This document shows, piece after piece, positions 46,987-57,206 of a stretch of 64,000 bases of DNA. The notes beneath the pieces are model-generated. The model was not told where the DNA came from. It worked only from the letters and a program-made list of their open reading frames with translations, and made no database searches. Numbering within the stretch: the stretch's first letter is position 1; every line of letters begins with the position of its first letter. The DNA is from Mesostigma viride (Eukaryota > Streptophyta > Mesostigmatophyceae > Mesostigmatales > Mesostigmataceae). The translations under genes and the position numbers were made by a program. The DNA lies in the NCBI GenBank assembly GCA_009746045.1, contig RPFO01000164.1, forward strand, positions 1,884,509 to 1,948,508, read 5' to 3'.

Positions 46987-48162
46987 CTACTGTCTACCAA
47001 CAGAGGCAGCACCCTTCTGGCTAGACGCCTGACGAGACTCCGCTCCGGGGGTGTTAATCGGAACACCTGTAATCCTGTGCCCATCAAAGAATGCTGCAAA
47101 GGAGCCATCCTGAAGCAGACGCAACTTAATGCGCTTACCCTTGGTCTCTTGCTTCTTGGTCTCCTGGACGATGGTGCTGTTCCACACCGCGCTCCTCGCC
47201 TTCAGTTGAGCCGTCGTGTAGTCCTCGTCGAGGCTGAAGTCACCGCGTTGGAGCAGACGACGTGCTCCCAGCACGAGGCGTTTGTCGTGCATGGAGGCCA
47301 TGGTGACGACGACCAGGCCCAGAGGGCCTGGCAGCCGAATGGCACGTTCAATGGCAACACGGTTCTGGAGCTGCAGCTTCCCCAGAAACGCTGGGCCGCG
47401 CAGCTCCTCGGCAAGTGAGTGTGCTGTCTCCTGTGCTGCCGCGCCTTTCTGGAAGCCTTTGATTACCATATTGCGTTGGCGTTGCTGCACTTCATTCTGG
47501 GTGACCGCAGCGGTAGCTGCAGACTTGGCCGCCTGTTGAACGATGGTGGTCAATTGCTTGCCGGTGACATCGGCAAACGTGGTAGTTTTGGTAGGGGCTG
47601 CCATGGCTTTCTTCAGCTCCAGCATCGTCTCCTTCAGGACCTTAATGTCGCCCTGCACGGTCGTAAAAGACTGTGCGAGGTCCTGCAGCGGCACGGTAGT
47701 GTCGGTCGCGGGGGCTGGCCTGGCGATGGGTGTCGCCGGCAGCTCGACAAGTTCAGAGCAGCACGAAATAAGACATGCAAGACGGCAATCCTTGGGCTCC
47801 AAAGCATCAATGGTATCCGAAGGAGCGTCCATAACCTGGCCGGTGCGAGGGTGGCGAATCGGGGCGTTGTGTTCGTAGCGGAGCTGCAGCACGCGTCGCA
47901 CCTCGGCGTCGCTGAAGCCAAGGAAGGCAGCGATGTCGTCCAGGCTCAAACGTGCGTCTGGCATGTAGAATGAGGAAGAAATGGAGTCCGGCAAGGAGGT
48001 TTCAACCGCTATCGGCGTTGCTTCCGAAGTCGCTGCCGAAGTCTTGGTGCGCTTGTTAGCGGCTTTCTTGGCCGCGGCAATGTCGGTGGCGATTTTGTTT
48101 GCAGCAAGTTTGTCCTCGAGAGACTCGGCAGCAAGAGCTGAAGACGATGCGGGGGCCTCCAT
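46987..48162 (-). CDS. LINE ORF1 protein
   Basis: The ATG is at 48162 (MEAPASSSAL), giving 391 residues; an upstream GTG at 48180 is also in frame. An Ala/Lys-rich head is followed by LSLDDIAAFLGFSDAEVRRV, a coiled-coil stretch (FTTVQGDIKVLKETMLELKK), then RNMVIKGF (RRM-like) and a C-terminal domain (GDFSLDEDYTTAQLKARSAV...ITGVPINTPG). ORF1 proteins of L1-like elements coat element RNA and assist priming. The C-terminal layout matches that of the ORF1-only retroposons (LDDDLTLAQQQRRREL), which suggests common origin. The frame is intact although ORF2 is broken. Confidence 0.82.
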   Translation of the reverse strand: MEAPASSSALAAESLEDKLAANKIATDIAAAKKAANKRTKTSAATSEATPIAVETSLPDSISSSFYMPDARLSLDDIAAFLGFSDAEVRRVLQLRYEHNAPIRHPRTGQVMDAPSDTIDALEPKDCRLACLISCCSELVELPATPIARPAPATDTTVPLQDLAQSFTTVQGDIKVLKETMLELKKAMAAPTKTTTFADVTGKQLTTIVQQAAKSAATAAVTQNEVQQRQRNMVIKGFQKGAAAQETAHSLAEELRGPAFLGKLQLQNRVAIERAIRLPGPLGLVVVTMASMHDKRLVLGARRLLQRGDFSLDEDYTTAQLKARSAVWNSTIVQETKKQETKGKRIKLRLLQDGSFAAFFDGHRITGVPINTPGAESRQASSQKGAASVGRQ

Positions 48163-48480
48163 GGCTACGTTTAATAGCACCTAGACGATGGCAGGGGGCG
48201 CAGGCGCACGGCTCACGTGCGTGGTGCCGCCATAACGTGCAGAAAAATAGCGATATCTGCTGGGCAGGCCGCCGGCGATAACTTTCGAAATCCTGGGCGA
48301 TGGCTGCCAAAAATTAGATCAGCGTGTTCGTCATCAAAAAGCGAGTCTGTAGCAATTTACCCGACCAAATTTCATGCCCGGAATCAAAAGTTATGAGCAT
48401 TCTCGGCATCCATAGCTCGGCGCACCGTAAATATATATCGTAGATATATCGCGTTCCATACTTGCGCAAAATACGTACAT

Positions 48481-50293
48481 GGATGGCATTTATGTAATTA
48501 ATGATGAGGATTCAGGCTCCCATGGGGTCATCATGGCTTGTCTACGTACATGGTTGGCATTTATGTAATTAATGAGGAGGATTCAGGCTCCCATGGTGTC
48601 TCCATGGCTGGCCTACGTACATGGATGGCATTTATGTAATTAATGAGGAGGATTTAGGCTCCCATGGTGTCATCATGGCCCGTCTACGTACATGGATGGC
48701 CTTTATGTAAGTAATGATGAGGATTCAGGCTCCCATGGTGTCATCATGGCCCGTCTACGTACATGGATGTCAAGGAATAGTAAATGATGAGGATTCAGGC
48801 TCCCATGGTGTCTCCATGGTCCGTCTACGTACATGAATGGCAAGTATGTAATTAATGATGAGGATTCAGGCTCCCATGGTGTCATCATGGCTGGCCTACG
48901 TACATGAATGGCATTTATGTAATTAATGATGAGGATTCAGGCTCCCATGGTGTCATCATGGCCCGTCTACGTACATGGATGGCATTTTTGTATATAATGA
49001 TGAGGATTCAGGCTCCCATGGGGTCATCATGGCTTGTCTACGTACATGGTTGGCATTTATGTAATTAATGAGGAGGATTCAGGCTCCCATGGTGTCTCCA
49101 TGGCTGGCCTACGTACATGGATGGCCTTTATGTAAGTAATGATGAGGATTCAGGCTCCCATGGTGTCATCATGGCCCGTCTACGTACATGGTTGGCATTT
49201 ATGTAATTAATGAGGAGGATTCAGGCTCCCATGGTGTCATCATGGCCCGTCTACGTACATGGATGTCAAGGAATAGTAAATGATGAGGATTCAGGCTCCC
49301 ATGGTGTCATCATGGCCCGTCTACGTACATGGATGTCAAGGAATAGTAAATGATGAGGATTCAGGCTCCCATGGTGTCTCCATGGCCCGTCTACGTACAT
49401 GAATGGCAAGTATGTAATTAATGATGAGGATTCAGGCTCCCATGGTGTCATCATGGCTGGCCTACGTACATGAATGGCATTTATGTAATTAATGATGAGG
49501 ATTCAGGCTCCCATGGGGTCATCATGGCCCGTCTACGTACATGGATGGCATTTTTGTATATAATGATGAGGATTCAGGCTCCCATGGTGTCATCATGGCT
49601 TGTCTACGTACATGGATGGCATGTATGTAATTAATGATTAGGATTCAGGCTCCCATGGTGTCTCCATGGCCCGTCTACGTACATGAATGGCAAGTATGTA
49701 GGCCGGGCCCACTTCAAATGTTCCGCCGTCCAAGCCAAGTGTGTGACACTTTTTCGCTATTTTCGCAAAAAAAAAATAAAATTTCGCACGAGTTCGCGTG
49801 ATTTTCGCGTGATTTTCGCAAAATTTTCACACATTTTCGCACGATTTCGCACGATTTCGCACAATTTTGCATGATTTCGCACAATTTCGCATGGATTTCA
49901 ACCAAGGGTCGTTTTGGGGAGTGACGTTTGACAAAATTTCGCATGAATTCACACACGTTGTGCACATCAAAATTTTTTACCGTCGACATTTTTCACATGA
50001 AATTTCGCACAATTTCAGCAAATTTCGCACAAATTCGCACGATTTCAGCAAATTTCACACGATTTCAGCAAATTTCGCACAATTTCGCACGATTTCGCAC
50101 GACGAATCACTCTGCAGAGTGACGATCGTCGAAAAAGTCAAAAAAACGACCAAAAGTGTCACACTTTTCGGAACATTTGAAGTGGGCCCGGCCTGTAATT
50201 AATGAGGAGGATTCAGGCTCCCATGGTGTCATCAGGGCCCGTCTACGTACATGGATGGCATGTATGTAGTTAATGATGAGGATTCAGGCTCCC
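48481..50293. repeat. 71-bp satellite array, right part
   Basis: It continues the array interrupted by the LINE, in the same orientation as 34880-36656. It is interrupted by a MITE (49701-50193) and ends where copy C of the ORF1-only family starts near 50294. Confidence 0.92.
49701..50193. mobile_element. 493-bp MITE with 25-bp perfect TIRs
   Basis: Both ends read GGCCGGGCCCACTTCAAATG plus TTCCG (25 bases, perfect). The flanking duplication is TGTA (49697-49700, 50194-50197), restoring the satellite sequence. The interior is built from degenerate TTTCGCACGATTTCGCAC units and has no gene. The identity of its ends suggests recent movement. Confidence 0.88.
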
Positions 50294-51142
50294 ACGACGA
50301 GCCACGACGAGCCACGAGCCACGAGCCACGAGGTAGCCATGGCTGACGGCGGAGCTCATAACTTTCACGTTTGAGCACCGAATTTAGCCGTGAATATCAC
50401 AATCGACGCGTCTTTCTACGACGCACATGCTGATATAATTTTCCGACGCTATTACGCAATATACGATGAGCAAACGCCCATCGACGCAACGCAGCCTGAC
50501 GGCTGCGCTCGGCAATGAAAATACGTCTGCAGCTCCGGCTGCAGCTTCGCCACCAGGGCCGGAAGGCGGTGGTGACCCTAGTCGCGCACTGGTTGTCGCC
50601 CAGCACCCTCCCGGGCTTCCTGCCTCGCCCTCAGCCTCGCCCGAGCCAAAACGCAGCCGCCCAACCGAACCAAGCTGGTCTGAGCGCGACTTTGACGTTG
50701 ACGGGTTATTTTCCACCTTCGACGGTGCCAGACCCGGCTTTTTCGACATGCCACCCATCAAGATACTGGAGCTCGTGTTTTATGGGTCATACGCCTCCAT
50801 TTTCGACCTGTGCCAGCGCCTTCACAGCCATTACCGCCTCCGCACTGGACCTGACGGCCGGTTTACTCACCGACCTGAGAACCTGGCCCGCTGGTCTCGC
50901 CCCCGTCTTCAGCTCGCCGCCCTCTTTTCCATCCTTGACCGCTCTGTCACGGACCTCTGGACCCCCTCCCCCTTGACCGAATCCACCTTCCTCCTCCACC
51001 TCCAAGAAACCATCTCACAGCACGTGACGCCCCTAGCTGCAGATGTGGCAGCTGTGGGTCGCACGCTGGCTGCTGAGCTCCCCACCATCCCCACCGCCAC
51101 CGCCACCCTCCTCGCCTCCACCCCCCCCCCTCCGCCTCCACC
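50294..51142 (+). pseudogene. ORF1-only retroposon, copy C, 5' part
   Basis: ACGAGCC units and the shared leader precede ATG 50466. The frame is open for about 225 codons, the best-preserved N-terminal half of the family (FDVDGLFSTFD, RWSRPRLQLAALFSILDRS, HVTPLAADVAAVG). It is interrupted at 51143 by the copia-type element. The continuation starts at 63228-63232 (duplicated CCACC). Confidence 0.8.
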
Positions 51143-51615
51143 AGTTAGTCTCCATGCTTTGCTGTAGACTAAGTCTCAAAGGCATTGTGAATACAACGTA
51201 TGAATAAGCCTTGTAAACCTACGTTGGTACGTGAATATAAATACCACGTGGGCTATGCAGATAGGAATGCTAGTCGAGTCGCATACGTTTCCCTAGATAG
51301 GTACTTTGGGTACTGAGGTACGTGACAGATGTCAGTACCCAGTATACGTAGTGTCCTGTCATTGGACGGTACTAGAGTATCCTAGATAGGGACCGTACTG
51401 CAGCGTGCATTGATCTGTGATCGCACGATGCAGTGACTAGACGGCTACCTGTCATCGTGTGGCCTCGGGCCAACGGTCTGCACCCAACGGTCACTGGCGG
51501 CGCAGCCGGTGAGAGGAACGTTGATAAAGGGTAAACCTATTTTCTAATGAACCAAGCAATTCATTGCTCCAAGCTTTCAGTGTTCTCAAGCAATATATCC
51601 CACCGCATTCTAACT
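51143..51615 (+). repeat. Outer element 5' LTR
   Basis: 473 bases, starting AGTTAGTCTCCATG and ending ATTCTAACT. The ends form the inverted repeat AGTTAG/CTAACT in place of the usual TG/CA. Only 18 bases separate it from the ORF A start, so any primer site must be there. Confidence 0.9.
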
Positions 51616-51633
51616 TGAATTTTATTTGCTACC

Positions 51634-52691
51634 ATGGCTATCACGAACAAGAATGTCGCTAAGAAGCTTACCTACAACGAGGATGATGATGGGCAGGATC
51701 GGCGGATGCCCAGAGACAACAACAAGAAGCCGGCTGGCGATGCGGCCATTTCCAAGAAAAAGAAAAAGAACAAAAAGACTTACAATGGTTGCCAGGACGA
51801 GGGGACGGCGGCTGCAAAGCCGACCGACCTACCCCCCTCCCCTGCGAGGCCGGAGGCCGAGACGGCTCCCCCCGGGGAGACCGGCTTACCCTCGACTCCG
51901 GCGGTCGCCCCAGCCGCAACCACGGCTGGCGCGGCCATGGCTGCGGAGACCTCGGTGGTAAACCCCACTGAGGCTCCACAGTCCGGCCCCACGTTGCCAT
52001 CTCTTCGGGAGCGTATGCCCCGTCAGACGGCCTCGGTGGCACCGGACGGGACGATTACCTTTCGTCCCGCCACATCAAACCTTAATGTCCCTTTCGCCCA
52101 GGGACATAACCACATTGAGCTAACGTTTGGGCGACCCTCTGCGTCCCTTCTTCGCAAGAAGAAGGACATGGAGAGTATTAAACTCGCACGGGTGGTGCGA
52201 AAACCTGTGGAACCCATCGCCGGACAACCAATGTCCGACGATGAGGTATCCGACACTGCCAGTCTCCCCGATGGGGAGACTGAGATCAATCTTACCCCAG
52301 CGCTCCTGGCGGTCGAGCAGGCCGCGCTGGTGGCAAATGAAGAACGCCGAGCGCGGCAGCGGGACCGAGAGGTCCGCCGAGAGGCGGCTTTTCGGCTCGC
52401 CGCTAAGCGGCAAGAATATGAAGAGGAAGCCGCCCGTCGCCTGGCTACCCACCAGGCGATGGCGGACGCGTACCGCGAGGCCACCCAGCGGTTACGTGAC
52501 CTCTTAAAAAATGCTGACTATCCCATGGACTATGCGGACAGTCAAGACCTGGCCGAGCTTGCTCGGTCAGCACACTTTAAAACCATGTCCTCCATCACCC
52601 AAGCCAGGGTCACGGAGGCCATCTTGGCCAAACATGGGGTGGTAGCTGAAGAAGCCCCCCCGCTGGAAACCACCAGCAAGAAACCCTCTCC
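51634..52691 (+). CDS. ORF A of the outer element (upstream of Gag, interrupted)
   Basis: ATG 51634 in a strong context (ACCATGG), open for 352 codons to the inner insertion. When the insertion and one copy of its TCTCC duplication are ignored, reading resumes at 57123 and ends at TGA 57208-57210, about 380 residues in all. That TGA overlaps the Gag ATG at 57207 as ATGA. The protein has a Lys-rich patch (SKKKKKNKK, residues 40-48), a Pro/Ala/Thr-rich linker, and an Arg/Glu/Ala-rich probable coiled coil (about residues 230-300). I recognise no domain. It may be an accessory Gag-like or RNA-binding protein translated before Gag by termination and restart. Confidence 0.75.
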
Positions 52692-53134
52692 AGTTAGCCT
52701 CTAGTCGTGGACATAGGCTAAGTACCAGATAGCAATGTGCTATCTGGGGTTTCGCACGTGTAGGCTCGGTCAGAAGTCCCGGCTATATGTGATTCGGCAG
52801 GCTAGACTATTCGATAGCCGAGTCCTGGTGACGGACGCCAGTACCCAAGTAGGATTGGCGGTACGGCGTCGCCAGTACCCACTCGGGACTGACATTGAGG
52901 TGTCGGATGTTGGACTAAGGTCCTGAGAGTCTAGCAGTGGCGTCGCGCCACTCAGGCTGCACCACAGAGCCCAACGGCCACTGTCGGCTGCTCCAGACGT
53001 GGCAGCCAGGCAGAGCGTTGCTTGTCGACAATGCTAAATGCCCTTGTGCACGTTGGGTGCGGGGCTTGTGATTTATTGTAATAAACACATGCGTTAGGCC
53101 ATTGAGCATTGAGAGGTCCACTCGTTTATTAACT
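52692..53134 (+). repeat. Inner element 5' LTR
   Basis: 443 bases, AGTTAGCCTCTAGTC to TTATTAACT; ends AGTTA/TAACT. It contains TTATTGTAATAAAC near 53075, with TGTAA as a possible polyadenylation word. No sequence match with the outer LTR beyond the ends was noticed. Confidence 0.9.
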
Positions 53135-53168
53135 TGAATTAAAGCGCCCAACCCAAAGGGGAATAATT

Positions 53169-56100
53169 GTGGGTGATGTCGTGCATATCGATGGTGAACA
53201 ATATCTGATCCTAAAAGACACATGGTCCAGATTCACTGTCATGGAACCCCTACCTGGAATGGCTAAAGAGCAACTGCGTGCAGCACTTGTGATAGCATTG
53301 CCCAGATTCTACCCAGTTGACACTATACTGCTTGATCAACAGTTTAGCTGTCTGGCTGAGTGTGAAGGATGGGATGCTAATATTGAGATTGCTGGATTGC
53401 AAGATCATGAAGGGCAGGGTGTCATTGAAAGAACCATCAGGTCAGTCAAAACTTTAGTGGCGAAATCCACTGACCTGAAAGCCACATCTGGAAGCTATGC
53501 TGACAGAGCACTGTGGTGCAGTGAAATCTGTGCTACACTTCACCTTAGACCTGTGTTGCATGCACCATGGGGGGAAATCCTTCCCATTGGCTTACAGGCA
53601 GGTGTGTACCCTCCAGAGGTATTAGCTCTGTATAACACAGTAAGAGCTAAAGTGGCTGATAAGCTAGCTGAAAAGGACATAACACACCCCAGAACAGTAT
53701 TCCAACTGGGTGAACAAGTCCTATATTTCAAAGAAACCAAACATGGCAAGACAGGCATGTGGTATGGTCCGTGCACTGTTCTAAGAATGACCAAAAAAGG
53801 AAAAAATATGGATATTCGAAGTTTGGAAACAGGGAGAAAACACAGGGTGAGCAGTCATAGAGTTAAGAAGTATTTCCCTCCTTTGGCAGACGTGCCAGGG
53901 GAAGAGTCCTTGAACATGGATTCCCTCCTTAACTCTGGTGAGCAAGCAGAACCACCCAGCATTCCAACACCAGGAGCTGATGATGGCACTACCACACCCT
54001 CTGTCATTCCTCCACCCCTCAGTGAGGTACGTGTCACCCCACAACCTGGTGTAAGTCCCTCTGGGCAGAGTTCAACCAGGCATGAGGTACCAGAGCAAAA
54101 CAAAGGCAATCCAGCTGAGTTCAAATCCAAGCTAGAAAAAGCCCTGGCAGCTCTGCATAAGGCTCACAAGAGCAAGGCTAAACAAGCCTCAGGTTTGGCC
54201 AAGGTCTCTGCTGTGTGCTCCGATTATAGCCAGGAATCCTGCATCCTAGCTGTGGACACTCAGGCACAGGTCAGTGTGATCAGTGCACAAGCCATTCCTG
54301 GTCTGCAACTTGCACCCTCACCATGGACACAGGTGCAAGATTTTTCAGGCAAAACAACCTTAGATGTGTTGAGTCAAGTAATGATCCCCATACTTGGCAT
54401 CCAGACACCTTTCCAGGTAGTGGAAGGGTACATGGGCAATGCTTTGTTGGGAGAACCCTTTATCTCTTACCCAGGTGTCACCATCACTGCTAGCCAGCTG
54501 CGTGTGACTGGGGTAGGAGCCATTCCCTTGGATCACTACAAGATTCCATTGTCCCAACTGGTTCATGGATTAGATGCCTATATCAAGGCCATTAACATCA
54601 AATATGGGCCAGGTGAAATCCCTGACCTAGAGAAAAAGGTGCACAATCAAAGGCCACACCCGCAGTCCTTTGGGGTTGGAAAGTGGGACTTAGCCATGCA
54701 CTCTCCTCACAACTATGATGCTCTAATCCAACAATGCAAAACACAAAAAGGGTTTCAAAAATGGATCCAAGCCATTAGGCACCAAGCCCGCGAAGAGTGG
54801 GTGCTGCCAAACCCTAAGCATCCTGACTATAAGCCACCTGTCACTCCTGTCTGGGAAATTCCAGAAGGTGCCAAAAAGTTGAGACTCAAGTTTGTGCTAA
54901 AACACAAGGCACAGCCAGTAGGCTCACCTATATATCATGCTAGGCCATGTGTGACAGAATTAAAAGGCATGTCAAAACTGTCCAAGGGTGAACTCTACAC
55001 TCCTGGGCTGCAGCAAACATCCCTCAGGATACTGCTCTCTGTCTTCCTCCACCATCTCAATGCTGGCCAAGATTATGCCTGCAAAGCTACTGATATCAAA
55101 AGGGCTTTCCTTAGAGGGGACCCTGATAAAGCGCAAGATGTGTGGAAGGGTCAGGTCTATGTGGTTCCCACCCCTGCTGCATGGGCACATGATATTGATG
55201 AGCCATATCTACTCCTAAATCTAGGGGTGGAAGGTTTGCAAAGTGCTCCCACTATCTTCAGAAAATCAGCAGAAGAGGTGTTCAAGAAACTTAATGCCAC
55301 TTATGATGATCTGGACCCTTGTCTCTTTGCTGTGCCCACACCCTCTGGCTTGCTCCTGTTTGTGTGGCATGGTGATGACCAACTGATTTGTGGACCAAGA
55401 GCTGAAGTTGACAAGTTCATTCAGCAGGTTCAGCAGTCCTATGAGATTGGAAAGCAGACAGAGCTGGGGCCAGAACCCCTACAGTTCTGTGGCATAATGC
55501 TAGCACTGGAAGAGCAACAGGAACAGTGGGTGTGTACTCTATCCCCGCCTGCCCAGTACTTAGAAGAATGCCTAGAGCTGCTTGATATTCCGTGCATTCC
55601 TGCTCACATGTGTGCTACTGTCAAAGGAAAATTAGGGTGGCTGAGTGCTATCTGTGCACCTCATCTGGCAGTGGTCAGCAGGATTGATGACACAGTATTA
55701 CAAACCATGAAACCTAAGGATCTCCAGAAGCTACTACAGGCTGGACCTTCCCTTGTCATTCATCCACTCAACCTCATGGAAGATATTCACATTAACTGTC
55801 TGATGGACAGCTCCATGGAGAGTAGGGTAATAACAAAAATGGATGCCAGGGAGGCTGGGGTGTTCTTCCTTACCAACAAGGGAGACTATATGTCCATGGT
55901 GTCGTGGTACAGCAGATTGCATCGCAGAAAAGCTGTTGGCAGTAACTCTGCTGAGTGCCGTGCTGTGGTGTCTGCTGTGCAGCATGCTCGATCCCTTCAG
56001 CACATACTAACCTGGTTGCAAACTCAGGCTGGCAGCAAGGCTGATGTGCATGCTCACTTACACACTGACAGTCAGTCAGTCATTAGTTTCCTTAACAAGA

Positions 56101-56303
56101 AATCTGTGACTGCTGCTGTGCATACTGATCTGGACTGGGTGATTTTGAAACAGGAAACAAGCTATTTTTCCAGCTGGCAGCATCTGCCAGACGAGGAGAA
56201 CCTGGCTGACGCATTGACCAAGATTCCGTCATTAGCAGCAACCCAGTACCAGCTTCTGTGTGATGCAATGAATCCCTATCTGTCTAGTCAGACAAATGGA
56301 TGA
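53169..56303 (+). CDS. Inner element Pol: integrase core, protease-like, RT, RNase H
   Basis: The frame opens after a TAA at 53130-53132 with no early ATG (a GTG lies at 53169; the first ATG follows FTV). It spans 1,044 codons uninterrupted. Order: integrase core with Asp in GDVVHIDG, ILLDQQF and Glu in GVIERTIRS; a GPY/F-like module (WYGPCTVLRM); a low-complexity linker; a retropepsin-like domain (LAVDTQAQVSVISAQ, ILGIQTPFQVV, ALLGEPFISYPG); copia-type RT (TDIKRAFLRGDP, FVWHGDDQLICG); RNase H (DSSMESR, AECRAVVSA, HTDSQSV, LADALTK). The N-terminal integrase HHCC and Gag are missing, so it needs a helper. The intact long frame argues for recent insertion. Confidence 0.88.
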   Translation: MGDVVHIDGEQYLILKDTWSRFTVMEPLPGMAKEQLRAALVIALPRFYPVDTILLDQQFSCLAECEGWDANIEIAGLQDHEGQGVIERTIRSVKTLVAKSTDLKATSGSYADRALWCSEICATLHLRPVLHAPWGEILPIGLQAGVYPPEVLALYNTVRAKVADKLAEKDITHPRTVFQLGEQVLYFKETKHGKTGMWYGPCTVLRMTKKGKNMDIRSLETGRKHRVSSHRVKKYFPPLADVPGEESLNMDSLLNSGEQAEPPSIPTPGADDGTTTPSVIPPPLSEVRVTPQPGVSPSGQSSTRHEVPEQNKGNPAEFKSKLEKALAALHKAHKSKAKQASGLAKVSAVCSDYSQESCILAVDTQAQVSVISAQAIPGLQLAPSPWTQVQDFSGKTTLDVLSQVMIPILGIQTPFQVVEGYMGNALLGEPFISYPGVTITASQLRVTGVGAIPLDHYKIPLSQLVHGLDAYIKAINIKYGPGEIPDLEKKVHNQRPHPQSFGVGKWDLAMHSPHNYDALIQQCKTQKGFQKWIQAIRHQAREEWVLPNPKHPDYKPPVTPVWEIPEGAKKLRLKFVLKHKAQPVGSPIYHARPCVTELKGMSKLSKGELYTPGLQQTSLRILLSVFLHHLNAGQDYACKATDIKRAFLRGDPDKAQDVWKGQVYVVPTPAAWAHDIDEPYLLLNLGVEGLQSAPTIFRKSAEEVFKKLNATYDDLDPCLFAVPTPSGLLLFVWHGDDQLICGPRAEVDKFIQQVQQSYEIGKQTELGPEPLQFCGIMLALEEQQEQWVCTLSPPAQYLEECLELLDIPCIPAHMCATVKGKLGWLSAICAPHLAVVSRIDDTVLQTMKPKDLQKLLQAGPSLVIHPLNLMEDIHINCLMDSSMESRVITKMDAREAGVFFLTNKGDYMSMVSWYSRLHRRKAVGSNSAECRAVVSAVQHARSLQHILTWLQTQAGSKADVHAHLHTDSQSVISFLNKKSVTAAVHTDLDWVILKQETSYFSSWQHLPDEENLADALTKIPSLAATQYQLLCDAMNPYLSSQTNG

Positions 56304-56674
56304 TGAAATAGGGCACTCCAGACTAATGGTGCAGACTATGGTCTTTCCCAGCTGGTGGCAACTTGGCAACAAACATAATAATTTCTTGATGTGCCCCCTG
56401 GTTTTTCCATAGCCACTCATCACTCCACTGACTTGTACAAACAGGGGATCCTAGGTTCAGAAACCTCAAAGACACTGTCAGATTTAAAGGCAATGGGGTC
56501 TGTGGGCGCTTTAATTCACAACGTCCATTGTGGTCTGATATGAGTTTTCCTGTACCAATGTCTTATTCATGATATTGCCAAGTACCTGAAAAAAAACAAA
56601 AAGGAATAAAAACTGGAGGTGCAGCACTGATGCCTTAAAAAAAAAAAAAAAAAAAAAAAAAAGAATAAAACTGG

Positions 56675-57117
56675 AGTTAGCCTCTAGTCGTGGACATAGG
56701 CTAAGTACCAGATAGCAATGTGCTATCTGGGGTTTCGCACGTGTAGGCTCGGTCAGAAGTCCCGGCTATATGTGATTCGGCAGGCTAGACTATTCGATAG
56801 CCGAGTCCTGGTGACGGACGCCAGTACCCAAGTAGGATTGGCGGTACGGCGTCGCCAGTACCCACTCGGGACTGACATTGAGGTGTCGGATGTTGGACTA
56901 AGGTCCTGAGAGTCTAGCAGTGGCGTCGCGCCACTCAGGCTGCACCACAGAGCCCAACGGCCACTGTCGGCTGCTCCAGACGTGGCAGCCAGGCAGAGCG
57001 TTGCTTGTCGACAATGCTAAATGCCCTTGTGCACGTTGGGTGCGGGGCTTGTGATTTATTGTAATAAACACATGCGTTAGGCCATTGAGCATTGAGAGGT
57101 CCACTCGTTTATTAACT
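56675..57117 (+). repeat. Inner element 3' LTR
   Basis: 443 bases, apparently identical to 52692-53134. It is preceded by a 26-base A run (about 56637-56662) and AATAAAACTGG. The same ACTGG precedes the outer 3' LTR. Confidence 0.9.
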
Positions 57118-57206
57118 TCTCCCCCCAACCCCTGCAGTACAAGGAGGGACTGCTGGCCCTGGGCGCGAGGAAGGGCAAAGAGGCGGACTGTCCAGTCCGG
57201 CCTGCT

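Larger units (their letters stand above)
36666..48471 (-). mobile_element. LINE (L1-like), degenerate, split by a TIR element
   Basis: It is flanked by the 9-bp duplication TACGTACAT (36657-36665 and 48472-48480) inside the 71-bp satellite. On the minus strand it runs from about 48471 through ORF1 (48162-46987), ORF2 (start 46912) and the reverse transcriptase to TAG at 36803, and ends in a CATGACCTCCCCACGGAGGC hairpin and AATTT repeats. Without the 6.6-kb insertion it is about 5.2 kb. ORF2 has frame breaks near 46560 and at a G/C run near 45235 in addition to the insertion at 38388-45021, so this copy cannot make ORF2 protein. Confidence 0.88.
52692..57117 (+). mobile_element. Inner copia-type element, Gag-less, with identical LTRs
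   Basis: Flanked by TCTCC (52687-52691, 57118-57122) and bounded by two 443-base LTRs that look identical. Internal sequence is 3.54 kb with one Pol frame that begins inside the integrase. No Gag, zinc knuckle or integrase zinc-binding part is present. It is younger than the outer element and was probably moved in trans. Confidence 0.9.
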
